Assembly: GCA_947495695.1 (NCBI GenBank)
Contig: CANLZP010000001.1
Coordinates: 889,069 to 953,068, forward strand
Origin: an uncultured Erythrobacter sp.
Lineage (GTDB): Bacteria; Pseudomonadota; Alphaproteobacteria; Sphingomonadales; Sphingomonadaceae
DNA length: 64,000 nt
Reading direction: 5' to 3'
The translations under genes were made by a program, and so were the position numbers. Positions 23,439 through 31,684 of this stretch are shown here, piece by piece (within the stretch, counting starts at the first letter, position 1; every line of letters begins with the position of its first letter). The notes below the pieces were generated by a model, which saw only the letters and a list, made by a program, of their open reading frames with translations, was not told the DNA's origin and did no database searches.

Positions 23439-24995
23439 ATGGAAAATGATCAAATTTGTTCGGCATTGGGCGCTGAATTCGGCAGTTTCAGTCAGGTGAT
23501 GTCAGACTGGGCCAACGTGCAACCCGACAAGCTTGCTTTGCGCGATGAGGGCAGCGATCTGACATGGGCGCAGATGCACGACCGTATCGAGCGCATCGCC
23601 GCGCAACTGGTGGAAACCGGATTGGAGCGCGGTCAATCGGTCGCTATCTTGGGCAAATCCAACATCGCCTATGCTCTGGTGTTTCTGGCGGCGGTGCGCG
23701 CAGGAGGGGTTGCAGCGCCGCTGACGACCAGCGCCTCGGCTGCGCAGCTTGCAGGCATGGTGGCAGATTCAGGCGCCAAGCATCTGTTCATTGATGCGGC
23801 CAAATCCGCTGAACTTGGACCAGATTTTGCCTCGGGATTGACCCGCATCCAATTGGAAGAGGTAGGTGATTGGATGGCGCCTACCGGAACGCAGGCACCT
23901 GCGTTTGAGCCTGACCCCAAAGATGCGTTCAACATCATCTACTCCAGCGGAACAACCGGCATCCCCAAAGGCATCGTCCATTCGCACCAGATGCGTTGGC
24001 GGCAATTTCCTCCCACTGCGGCCAGCTATCTGAAATCCGGCCTTGAAGTGCGCTCGCTCGCCTCAACCCCGCTCTATTCCAACACCACTATGGTCGCGTT
24101 TCTGTCATGCCTGTTGGCTGGAGGAACATTGACCATCATGGGCAAATTCGATTGCGCGCGCTGGCTGGATCTGGCGCAAGGCCATCGGATCACCACCACC
24201 ATGTTGGTTCCCGTGCAATATCAACGGCTGATGGATTATCCCGGCATTGACGATTACGATCTGTCTGCCCTCGCGTTGAAATATTGCACCTCGGCGCCGT
24301 TCTCGGCCGAGTTGAAGCGCGAAGTGCTCGACCGCATGCCGGGCGGCCTGGTCGAGATTTATTCGATGACCGAAGGCGGTGTCGTATGCCTGCTCGCGGC
24401 GCATGAATTTCCGGACAAACTGCACACCGTTGGTCGGCCGGCGCCGGGCAGCGAATTGAAGGTGTTGGACGATGAGGACAAGCCCGTCGCCATTGGCAGA
24501 GCGGGTAATCTGATCGGGCTCTCCAAGACCATGATGGCGGGGTATAAGAACCAGCCAGACAAAACGCGCGAGGCCTATTGGGTCGATCCTGAGACAGGCA
24601 TTGCATGGCAGCGCATGGGCGATATCGGCCGGGTAGATGAAGATGGCTTTGTCGAATTGGTCGGGCGGGCAAAGGACATGATAATCTCGGGCGGGTTCAA
24701 CATCTATCCGGTCGATCTGGAGGATGAACTGCTGAAAGAACAGGGCGTTAAAGAGGCAGCTGTGATTGGCATGCCGTCCAAAAACTGGGGTGAAACGCCG
24801 GTGGGCTTTGTGGTGTTGGATGGGGGCGATGCAGCAGCCGTTGATGCCATAATGGCGGCGGTCAATGCGCGTCTTGGCAAGACGCAGAGATTGGCGGCGC
24901 TTTTCAAAATAGAAGAGATGCCGCGCAGCCACATTGGGAAATTGCTCAAAACGCAATTGCGCGATCAGTTGGAAGCGCAAGGGGCTTCGTTCTAG
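23439..24995 (+). CDS. Class I adenylate-forming acyl/aryl-CoA ligase
   Basis: A 518-residue ligase from ATG 23439 (MENDQICSA); an in-frame ATG at 23379 is an alternative, and the frame extends further only as an antisense shadow of gyrB. Motifs are the P-loop IIYSSGTTGIPKGIVHSH, EIYSMTEGGVVCLL, the loop WQRMGDIGRVDEDGFVELVGR and the hinge RAKDMIISGGFNIYPVDLED, and a C-terminal RSHIGKLLKTQLR carrying the catalytic Lys. It resembles the long-chain/aromatic acid CoA ligases. Its acid substrate is unknown and there are no pathway neighbours. It differs clearly from the ligase at 4715-6418. Confidence 0.9.
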   Translation: MENDQICSALGAEFGSFSQVMSDWANVQPDKLALRDEGSDLTWAQMHDRIERIAAQLVETGLERGQSVAILGKSNIAYALVFLAAVRAGGVAAPLTTSASAAQLAGMVADSGAKHLFIDAAKSAELGPDFASGLTRIQLEEVGDWMAPTGTQAPAFEPDPKDAFNIIYSSGTTGIPKGIVHSHQMRWRQFPPTAASYLKSGLEVRSLASTPLYSNTTMVAFLSCLLAGGTLTIMGKFDCARWLDLAQGHRITTTMLVPVQYQRLMDYPGIDDYDLSALALKYCTSAPFSAELKREVLDRMPGGLVEIYSMTEGGVVCLLAAHEFPDKLHTVGRPAPGSELKVLDDEDKPVAIGRAGNLIGLSKTMMAGYKNQPDKTREAYWVDPETGIAWQRMGDIGRVDEDGFVELVGRAKDMIISGGFNIYPVDLEDELLKEQGVKEAAVIGMPSKNWGETPVGFVVLDGGDAAAVDAIMAAVNARLGKTQRLAALFKIEEMPRSHIGKLLKTQLRDQLEAQGASF

Positions 24996-25021
24996 TCCAT
25001 CCATTTCTTGGATGAAAATGT

Positions 25022-25112
25022 CTGAGGCGCGATCACCGCCTCAGGGGGATGGAGGGGATTGGACAGGCGATCGCGCCTCAGAGTGGGTCTGGACAAGGGA
25101 GGATGCCTCAGA
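25022..25112. repeat. Long inverted repeat and repeated GCCTCAG words in the guaA leader region
   Basis: A perfect 13-base inverted repeat (CTGAGGCGCGATC at 25022-25034 and its complement at 25069-25081) encloses 34 bases. The heptamer GCCTCAG occurs directly at 25038, 25075 and 25105, and in reverse at 25022. The 329-base gap 24996-25324 holds no gene I can support. The hairpin lies about 245 bases before guaA and 27 bases after the upstream ligase, so it may be a terminator-like or leader structure, or a protein-binding cluster. There is no T-tract directly after it. Confidence 0.6.
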
Positions 25113-25324
25113 CCAACCCGATCGTTGGCGCTTTTTGGTCCGTATGAACCCTTCTGCGCCCTAATCGGGGCAGCCAACCGTTCTTATGGGGGACGTTGAA
25201 CAGCTGAACTTGCAAGGGTATTCGCGCCCAAGACGATTTTGGTTACACGCATCCGCAAACAATTGCGCAAAGGCGGGCCAACCCATCTGGACTTAGTGCG
25301 GTGTGCTCGCCAAAGCATGGACGC

Positions 25325-26899
25325 ATGGACACTTCTCATCTCCCCGATTCCATCCTCATCGTCGACTTTGGTAGCCAGGTTACCCAGCTGATCGCGCGCC
25401 GCGTGCGCGAGGCCGGGGTCTATTCTGAAATCGCGCCCTTCAATGCCGCCGAAGAAGCTTTCCACCGGATGAAACCTAAGGGCATCATTTTATCGGGATC
25501 GCCCGCCAGCGTGCCCGATGATGGCAGCCCACGTGCACCGCAGATCATCTTTGACTGCGGCCTGCCGATCCTGGGCATTTGTTATGGCCAACAGGTCATG
25601 AGCCAGCAATTGGGCGGCGAAGTGCGGCCCGGGCACGAGACCGGAGATGGCGGCGAATTTGGCCGAGCCTATCTGACCGTGACCAAGTCTTGCGCTTTGT
25701 TCGATGGATTATGGGCCGAAGGCGAACGCCATCAGGTCTGGATGAGCCATGGCGACAAGGTCACGCAGTTCGCGCCCGGTTTTGAAATTGTCGCGACTTC
25801 CGATGGGGCACCTTTTGCGGTGATCGCGGACGAGAGCCGCCAATATTACGGCACGCAATTCCATCCCGAAGTGGTCCACACGCCCGATGGGGCCAAGCTG
25901 CTCGCCAATTTTGTGCATAAGGTGTGCGGGCTGGCCGGGGATTGGACCATGGCCGCCTATCGCGACACCAAAGTCGCGGAGATCCGCAACCAAGTGGGTG
26001 ACGGGAAAGTGATCTGCGGATTGTCCGGCGGGGTCGACAGCTCGGTCGCGGCGATATTGATCCATGAAGCCATCGGCGATCAACTGACCTGCGTCTTTGT
26101 TGACCACGGATTGCTGCGTTTGAACGAGCGCGAACAAGTCGAGAGCCTATTCCGAGACCACTACAACATCCCGCTGGTCGTCGTGGATGCAGAAGAGCGC
26201 TTCATGGCAGGGTTGGACGGCGTGTCTGACCCCGAAAAAAAGCGCAAATTCATCGGCGGTGAATTTATTGCCGTGTTCGAGGAAGAGGCCAACAAACTGG
26301 GCGGGGCAGACTTCCTCGCGCAGGGGACGCTCTATCCCGACGTGATCGAAAGCGTCAGCTTCACCGGTGGGCCATCGGTAACGATCAAAAGCCACCACAA
26401 TGTCGGCGGCCTGCCCGAGCGGATGAATATGGAACTGGTCGAACCGCTGCGTGAATTGTTCAAGGACGAGGTGCGCGCGCTGGGCCGCGAGCTGGGTCTC
26501 AATGAACAATTTGTCGGGCGGCACCCGTTCCCCGGACCGGGCCTTGCCATTCGCATTCCGGGTGAAGTGAACAAGGAACGCTGCGATATCCTGCGCAAGG
26601 CTGATGCGATCTATCTCGAAGAAATCCGCAACGCCGGATTGTATGATGCCATTTGGCAGGCCTTTGCTGTGCTGTTGCCGGTAAAAACCGTGGGCGTGAT
26701 GGGCGATCATCGCACCTATGACAGCGTGTGCGGGTTACGCGCAGTGACCAGCACCGACGGCATGACGGCCGATGTCTATCCGTTTGACGCCAGCTTTTTG
26801 ACCGGCTGCGCGACCCGCATCGTCAACGAGGTGCAAGGCATCAACCGCGTGGTTTATGATTACACGTCAAAACCGCCGGGCACGATCGAGTGGGAGTGA
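25325..26899 (+). CDS. guaA: GMP synthase (glutamine-hydrolysing)
   Basis: Converts XMP to GMP using glutamine and ATP. From ATG 25325 the protein has 524 residues, matching the family (E. coli 525); an upstream in-frame GTG at 25301 would add eight. The amidotransferase domain has the nucleophile in GICYGQQ (Cys about 86) and the His/Glu pair in QFHPEV. The ATP pyrophosphatase P-loop is [11 protein letters not shown] near residue 235. The C-terminal dimerisation domain ends with the usual [13 protein letters not shown]. All key residues are present. Confidence 0.98.
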   Translation: MDTSHLPDSILIVDFGSQVTQLIARRVREAGVYSEIAPFNAAEEAFHRMKPKGIILSGSPASVPDDGSPRAPQIIFDCGLPILGICYGQQVMSQQLGGEVRPGHETGDGGEFGRAYLTVTKSCALFDGLWAEGERHQVWMSHGDKVTQFAPGFEIVATSDGAPFAVIADESRQYYGTQFHPEVVHTPDGAKLLANFVHKVCGLAGDWTMAAYRDTKVAEIRNQVGDGKVICGLSGGVDSSVAAILIHEAIGDQLTCVFVDHGLLRLNEREQVESLFRDHYNIPLVVVDAEERFMAGLDGVSDPEKKRKFIGGEFIAVFEEEANKLGGADFLAQGTLYPDVIESVSFTGGPSVTIKSHHNVGGLPERMNMELVEPLRELFKDEVRALGRELGLNEQFVGRHPFPGPGLAIRIPGEVNKERCDILRKADAIYLEEIRNAGLYDAIWQAFAVLLPVKTVGVMGDHRTYDSVCGLRAVTSTDGMTADVYPFDASFLTGCATRIVNEVQGINRVVYDYTSKPPGTIEWE

Positions 26900-26919
26900 T
26901 GGTCCCAATGGCCGGCTAG

Positions 26920-27447
26920 ATGCCCACGATCTTTACCCATGCGATTGTTCCTCTAGCCTGTGCCGCTGCGGCCGGGCGCGGTGTGATCTCGCCGAACCTT
27001 GCCGTTGCAGGTGCGGTTCTGGCAATCCTGCCTGACGCGGATGTGATCGGGTTCCGGCTTGGTATCGAGTATGCGGATGATTGGGGGCATCGAGGCGCGA
27101 CCCATTCGCTTGTATTTGCCGGCTTGTTCGCGGCGGCCATTTCGCTGGTATGGAGGGAGGCGCGCAGCCTCAGCGGTTGGCTTTTTCTCGCTTTGTCGAT
27201 GGCGAGCCATGGATTGTTGGATACGCTGACCGACGGTGGGTTGGGTGCAGCCCTGTGGTGGCCCTTCAGCGATGCGCGTATCTTCGCGCCGGAAGCGCCC
27301 ATTCGCGTTTCTCCTATCGGTACGAATTTCTTCTCTGCTCGCGGACTTGAAACGATCTTGAGCGAGCTCCTCTGGATTTGGGTGCCCCTCGGTTTCCTGG
27401 CCATTTCGGGTTGGGGAGTAAGGCATGCACCTCGATCTCGGTTCTGA
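26920..27447 (+). CDS. YdjM-like inner-membrane metal-dependent hydrolase
   Basis: A 175-residue protein of the LexA-binding, inner membrane-associated hydrolase family (DUF457/YdjM). The N-terminal TIFTHAIVPLA supplies the first His. ILPDADVIGF and WGHRGATHSLVFA supply further metal ligands, and SHGLLDTLTDGG completes the set. About four hydrophobic helices are visible. E. coli YdjM belongs to the SOS regulon; no LexA box is evident here. It starts 20 bases after guaA and its end overlaps the next gene by 23 bases. Enzymatic activity is not established for the family. Confidence 0.85.
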   Translation: MPTIFTHAIVPLACAAAAGRGVISPNLAVAGAVLAILPDADVIGFRLGIEYADDWGHRGATHSLVFAGLFAAAISLVWREARSLSGWLFLALSMASHGLLDTLTDGGLGAALWWPFSDARIFAPEAPIRVSPIGTNFFSARGLETILSELLWIWVPLGFLAISGWGVRHAPRSRF

Positions 27448-28129
27448 TCCGCGCGCGGATATTCTCCGCCGCCTTCACGCAGCGCTGATTGAGCGCTTCG
27501 GACGCATCATTCGCCCGCCGGACAAGCGCCGCAGCCCAGAATGGGTGCTGGTGCATGGTGTTATCGGTGCGCAGACCAAGACGGCAGCTTCCAATGCCTC
27601 CACAGATGGGCTTCTGGCTGAATTTGGCAGCTGGGACGCGGTGGCTGCTGTGCCGGTTCCTGAGCTGGAGGCCAGATTGCAGCGCCAGACCTTCCCCAGC
27701 GTAGCCGCCAGGCGCCTGTCGCAATGTCTCAACGCAATCATCGCGCAGCGCGGCAGTGTCGATTTGCGTCATCTATCCAACCTGCCCCTAGCAGAAGCGA
27801 TGGCATGGCTGGAAACGCTGCCGGGGGTGGCGCGAAAGAACTCGGCTGGGGTCATGAATGCCTCGACCCTGGATCGCAAAGCCATGGTGATTGACGGCCA
27901 TCATCGCCGGATCATGCAGCGCATGGGCGTGGTCCCGCCAAAAGCGGACACGGCAAAAGTCTATGACGCGCTGATGCAAATCCTGCCGGAAGAATGGAGC
28001 GCGCAGGATATGGACGAACACCATTTGCTATTGAAGAAGCTGGGCCAAAGCCATTGCCGCCCGCGCCAGCCTGAATGCGATCAATGCCCGGCCAAGCCCG
28101 ATTGCGATACGGGCAAGCATCACCCGTAA
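27425..28129 (+). CDS. Endonuclease III-like HhH-GPD DNA glycosylase with 4Fe-4S cluster
   Basis: A 234-residue DNA base-excision enzyme. The helix-hairpin-helix reads LETLPGVARKNSAGVM, carrying the Lys that forms the Schiff base in Nth, and VIDGHHRRIMQRMG carries the catalytic Asp. So a bifunctional glycosylase/AP lyase is predicted. Four cysteines at the C-terminus follow C-X6-C-X2-C-X5-C and should hold the iron-sulfur cluster. The N-terminal part (PPDKRRSPEWVLVHGVIGAQT) differs from canonical Nth, so this may be a paralogous subfamily with its own lesion range. It overlaps the preceding gene by 23 bases. Confidence 0.9.
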   Translation: MHLDLGSDPRADILRRLHAALIERFGRIIRPPDKRRSPEWVLVHGVIGAQTKTAASNASTDGLLAEFGSWDAVAAVPVPELEARLQRQTFPSVAARRLSQCLNAIIAQRGSVDLRHLSNLPLAEAMAWLETLPGVARKNSAGVMNASTLDRKAMVIDGHHRRIMQRMGVVPPKADTAKVYDALMQILPEEWSAQDMDEHHLLLKKLGQSHCRPRQPECDQCPAKPDCDTGKHHP

Positions 28130-28254
28130 ATTTCTGCATAGACTGACGCTACGGCGAGGCAGCTTTGTCGCGAACCTTACCAAAAGCGCACTTGCAAGCG
28201 GCGCGATTCTTCGCAATCCCTGCGCTCAAGTTAGTTTCAAAGAGGACCCAAGAC

Positions 28255-29229
28255 ATGAAAACAGCCATCACCGAAATGTTCGGCATCCAGCACCCCATCA
28301 TTCAGGGCGGGATGCATTATGTCGGCTTTGCAGAGATGGCTGCGGCTGTTTCAAACGCTGGCGGATTGGGGATCATCACCGCTCTTACCCAGAAAACACC
28401 AGCTGATCTGGCCAATGAAATTGCCCGCTGCAAGGATATGACGGACAAACCGATTGGCGTGAATGTGACCTTCTTGCCAACGGTAAACGCGCCCGACTAT
28501 CCGGCCATTATCAAGACGATTATCGATGGCGGCGTGTCGGTTGTGGAAACCGCAGGCAATAATCCGGTGGCGGTTCTGCCCTATTTAAAAGATGCCGGGA
28601 TCAAGGTGATCCACAAATGCACAGCCGTGCGTCATGCGCTCAAGGCGCAATCGATTGGCTGCGATGCGGTTTCGGTCGACGGGTTCGAGTGCGGTGGCCA
28701 CCCCGGCGAAGACGATATTCCCAATATGATCCTGCTGCCACGCGCGGCTGACGAGTTGGAGATTCCGTTCGTTTCATCAGGCGGTATGGCCGATGGGCGC
28801 TCGCTCGTCGCAAGTCTGGCCATGGGCGCACAGGGCATGAACATGGGCACTCGCTTCATTGCCACCCAGGAAGCACCGGTTCACGAGAACGTGAAGAAAG
28901 CCATCGTTGCGGCAAGCGAATTGGACACGCGACTGGTTATGCGACCGCTGCGCAACACTGAACGGGTGATGACAAACGATGCGGTCGAAGAGCTTCTGCG
29001 GATCGAAAAAGAGAAGGGCGACGATCTGAAGTTCGAGGACGTGATCGAACAGGTCGCAGGCGTCTATCCGCGCATCATGATGGAAGGCGAAATGGACGCA
29101 GGCGCATGGAGCTGCGGCATGGTTGCGGGCCTCATCAATGATGTCCCGACCTGTCAGGAATTGATCGACCGGATTATGGCGGAAGCTGACGCTATTCTTG
29201 ACCGGATGAACGGCATGGCCAAGGCCTGA
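28255..29229 (+). CDS. NAD(P)H-dependent flavin oxidoreductase / nitronate monooxygenase family
   Basis: A 324-residue TIM-barrel FMN enzyme from ATG 28255, preceded by AGAGGA. Hallmarks are the N-terminal HPIIQGGMHYVGFAEMAAAV, VSVDGFECGGHPGEDD with the active-site region, VSSGGMADGRSLVASLAMGA and MNMGTRFIATQEAPVH. The family includes 2-nitropropane dioxygenases and FabK-like enoyl reductases. The sequence is closest to the class often annotated as nitronate monooxygenase; catalysis on nitroalkanes is not proved by sequence. It is a single gene with its own leader of 125 bases. Confidence 0.88.
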   Translation: MKTAITEMFGIQHPIIQGGMHYVGFAEMAAAVSNAGGLGIITALTQKTPADLANEIARCKDMTDKPIGVNVTFLPTVNAPDYPAIIKTIIDGGVSVVETAGNNPVAVLPYLKDAGIKVIHKCTAVRHALKAQSIGCDAVSVDGFECGGHPGEDDIPNMILLPRAADELEIPFVSSGGMADGRSLVASLAMGAQGMNMGTRFIATQEAPVHENVKKAIVAASELDTRLVMRPLRNTERVMTNDAVEELLRIEKEKGDDLKFEDVIEQVAGVYPRIMMEGEMDAGAWSCGMVAGLINDVPTCQELIDRIMAEADAILDRMNGMAKA

Positions 29230-29320
29230 ACTGAAAATTCAATAAGCAGCAGCAAGGCAGTGTATGGGCAGGCCGATAAAGGACGCCCTGCACCGCCACG
29301 CGCCTGACCGTCAGGCTGCG

Positions 29321-29770
29321 TTAGCTGTTGTCTTCGACCCGTGTGTAGGGGACGAAGTCATCAAAAAAGACATTGCCCGCGTAAAAGCCGTTGAACCGGT
29401 CAATCTTGGTCACCTGATCCAGGCGGCACAAATCTGACGATCCAAACTTGCGGGTAACCAGCACGTCATCATCATCGATGTCTTCGGGATGCTTGGTGCG
29501 TTGGACATAGATTGTGTCGCCGCGGCCATAGACGAAGGCCGTCCCGTCAATCGTGCGCATGCGATTGCTGACATGCCGGCGGATACAGCGCTGCGGCTCA
29601 CCTGCTTCGCGTCCTTCGAGCAATTCGGCCAGTTCTTCTTCGCCGCTTTTCTTCTTCTTGGCCTCAGCCGGAGAAGCGACCAGAGCGATCGCCAGCGCGG
29701 CGGCAGTGGCGATAACGCCCAATGCGGTGTGCTGGGAGGCCCGGTTCAGGGATTGCTTGGCGATAGACAT
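29321..29770 (-). CDS. Exported hypothetical protein
   Basis: A 149-residue protein from ATG 29770, well placed after AAGGAG; the frame extends upstream but that part lacks a ribosome site. A Sec signal peptide is visible (hydrophobic ALGVIATAAALAIALVASP, cleavage likely after AEA). A lysine run KKKKSGEEE follows. The mature part has two cysteines (RCIRRH and DLCRLD) that could form a disulfide, an acidic EDIDDDDV stretch and an aromatic C-terminus. I do not recognise the family; it reads like a sphingomonad-specific periplasmic protein. Confidence 0.78.
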   Translation of the reverse strand: MSIAKQSLNRASQHTALGVIATAAALAIALVASPAEAKKKKSGEEELAELLEGREAGEPQRCIRRHVSNRMRTIDGTAFVYGRGDTIYVQRTKHPEDIDDDDVLVTRKFGSSDLCRLDQVTKIDRFNGFYAGNVFFDDFVPYTRVEDNS

Positions 29771-29891
29771 GGCGAATCTCCTTAAGTTGAACGAACAAGG
29801 TATCACAGCCACCTGAATTTTGCCTGACTCGCGCAAATTGCCTCAATCACAAGATATCAGCCAAGGTGGCTCGCGCCGTGCTTTGCAAGCA

Positions 29892-30101
29892 TTAGCTCGC
29901 GTCTGCAGGGCCGCCTTTGAGCACAAACCGGCGATCGCAATATCCGCAATCGACAAAGCCATGCTCGTCAATTTCCAGAAAAACACGCGGGTGGCCAAGG
30001 GCCGCCGGACGATAGTTAGTGCCGCCGCGGATGTCGCTGGCGCCGTCGCAGCTGACTCGCTTTGTTTCGACCAGAATCACTTCGGGAGGTGCGTTGTTCA
30101 T
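29892..30101 (-). CDS. CHCC zinc-finger domain protein (NDUFS6-like)
   Basis: A 69-residue protein from ATG 30101. The core has the CHCC pattern: Cys in RVSCDG, His in ALGHPRVFLEI, and the CXXC of VDCGYCDRRFVL. This zinc-binding domain is shared with the mitochondrial complex I subunit NDUFS6, and short alphaproteobacterial versions of 60-70 residues are common. A complex I role is therefore plausible but not shown. The frame stays open upstream to 30251, but the extra N-terminus looks non-coding. It is divergent from an ABC ATPase gene. Confidence 0.85.
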   Translation of the reverse strand: MNNAPPEVILVETKRVSCDGASDIRGGTNYRPAALGHPRVFLEIDEHGFVDCGYCDRRFVLKGGPADAS

Positions 30102-30238
30102 GATGCCAAGGGCGTTAATCGCGGCGCGCCCGCATTGCAATCCTGCCGGTGAATTGTTCCGCATTGGAACGAGCGATAATCGCCAATTAGCTGCATCCGT
30201 TTTGACCTTGCACGGCATTGGTCCTAGGGGCTTGCGAT

Positions 30239-31171
30239 ATGAGCACACCACCAGCCATTCGCATCGAAAATTTGGTCAAACGTTACGCTGCACCTGATGG
30301 CGGAGAAGGTAAGCTGGCGTTGAACGGCGTCAGCTTTGATGTGCCGCAGGGAGGCATTTTTGGCCTGCTGGGACCCAATGGTGCGGGCAAATCGACCCTG
30401 ATCAATATCTTGGCCGGATTGGTGACCAAGACGGCGGGTTCGGCCGAGATATGGGGCTTTGACATTGATGAGCAGCGCCGCAATGCGAAGCGCGCCATCG
30501 GCATTGTCCCGCAGGAAATCGTTTTTGATCCCTTCTTCACGCCCTACGAAGTGCTGGAAAACCAAGCGGGCTTTTATGGCATTGCCAAACATCTGCGCCG
30601 CAGCGAGGAATTGCTGGAGGCGGTGCGCTTGGCGGATAAGCGCGATGCCTACGCCCGGACATTGTCGGGGGGCATGAAACGCCGCCTGCTGGTGGCCAAA
30701 GCGATGGTTCACACTCCGCCCATATTGGTGCTCGACGAACCCACTGCGGGTGTCGATGTCGAATTGCGCCGCCAATTGTGGGAGCTGGTGACGGCCTTGA
30801 ATGATGACGGCGTAACCGTAGTTTTGACGACCCACTATCTGGAAGAGGCCGAGCAGCTGTGCGACCGGATTGCGATCATCAATCACGGCGAATGCATCGC
30901 CAATAAGCCCACCCGCGAATTGGTCGACATGGCGCGGGAGAAAATCGTCGCGGTTACGGTTGATAGTGATCTGGCCACAATTCCTCAGCATGACGCATTT
31001 ACCAAAGTTGAGATGGCTGGCGAGCGCGGAGTGGAGGTGACCTATAACAAGGATCAACTGACCGCTGGGCAAGTGCTCGCAATTTTGCAGGAACAGGGCC
31101 TGACCGTTCAGGATGTGACCACGCGAGAGGCTGATCTGGAAGATGTGTTCGTCCAGCTGACAGGTGGTTAA
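30239..31171 (+). CDS. ABC transporter ATP-binding protein (ABC-2 type exporter family)
   Basis: A 310-residue ATPase from ATG 30239 (MSTPPAIRIENLV). Walker A is GPNGAGKSTL, the signature LSGGMKRRLLVAKAM, Walker B ILVLDEPTAGVD, and the H-loop LTTHYLEEAEQL. The C-terminal 80 residues form the small beta domain typical of CcmA/YadG-type exporters. These ATPases normally pair with an ABC-2 permease encoded next to them. Here the following gene is a small cysteine protein on the other strand and then nadB, so the partner must lie elsewhere. The exported substrate is unknown. Confidence 0.92.
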   Translation: MSTPPAIRIENLVKRYAAPDGGEGKLALNGVSFDVPQGGIFGLLGPNGAGKSTLINILAGLVTKTAGSAEIWGFDIDEQRRNAKRAIGIVPQEIVFDPFFTPYEVLENQAGFYGIAKHLRRSEELLEAVRLADKRDAYARTLSGGMKRRLLVAKAMVHTPPILVLDEPTAGVDVELRRQLWELVTALNDDGVTVVLTTHYLEEAEQLCDRIAIINHGECIANKPTRELVDMAREKIVAVTVDSDLATIPQHDAFTKVEMAGERGVEVTYNKDQLTAGQVLAILQEQGLTVQDVTTREADLEDVFVQLTGG

Positions 31172-31271
31172 GCGCGCTTTATGATACGGTAGGGATCGCA
31201 CTGAACTGGATATGGGATATCGACTAATTGTCGCCGATTTTGGATAGACTGCCGATCTACAAACTTGCCGT

Positions 31272-31475
31272 TCAATTGCGGCTGTGGCGCATTGTTTCCG
31301 GTTCACCATAGCGCACTGTTGCTGGATCCAACCGCCACTTGCGGTGGCCTTGGCGCATAATCGTGTGACCGCAATGTTTGCATCGTCCGCTAAATTGCTT
31401 GCCCGTCCAAACAACCTTGCGTCGATTGGGTCTGTGCCGATTGATCAGGCATGTCAGCCTGCTGAGGATCTGCAT
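31272..31475 (-). CDS. Small basic CXXC protein
   Basis: A 67-residue, Arg/Lys-rich protein from ATG 31475, which has an excellent ribosome site (AAGGAGGG) five or so bases upstream. It contains RLTCLINRHRPNRRKVVW and then RCKHCGHTIMR, so a CXXC pair plus an earlier single Cys could bind metal. I recall similar short proteins in sphingomonads with the pattern of Cys, His-Arg-Pro and CXXCG, but no function. The ribosome site and the clustered cysteines make it more likely real than not. Confidence 0.68.
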   Translation of the reverse strand: MQILSRLTCLINRHRPNRRKVVWTGKQFSGRCKHCGHTIMRQGHRKWRLDPATVRYGEPETMRHSRN

Positions 31476-31684
31476 AGGCCCTCCTTATCTAAACCAACCG
31501 CCTGAAAGCTGCCCTTTTGCATCGAGCAGATGATCGCACAGGACCCTTGGTAAGTCCGATTAAAAGCCTGAAATGCGGCTCAGCCAGATTGCGACTTTTT
31601 GCCTGGTGTTGATCGCCGGCCCGCATGCCTGGCTATTGCAGCGACCATCTTGCCCTGCATGCCATCTATCGCCATGAGGTCGAT

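Noticed and set aside
30224..31414. A 396-codon minus-strand frame across the ABC ATPase gene
   Set aside because: It mirrors the intact ATPase gene on the other strand and has no motif or ribosome site.
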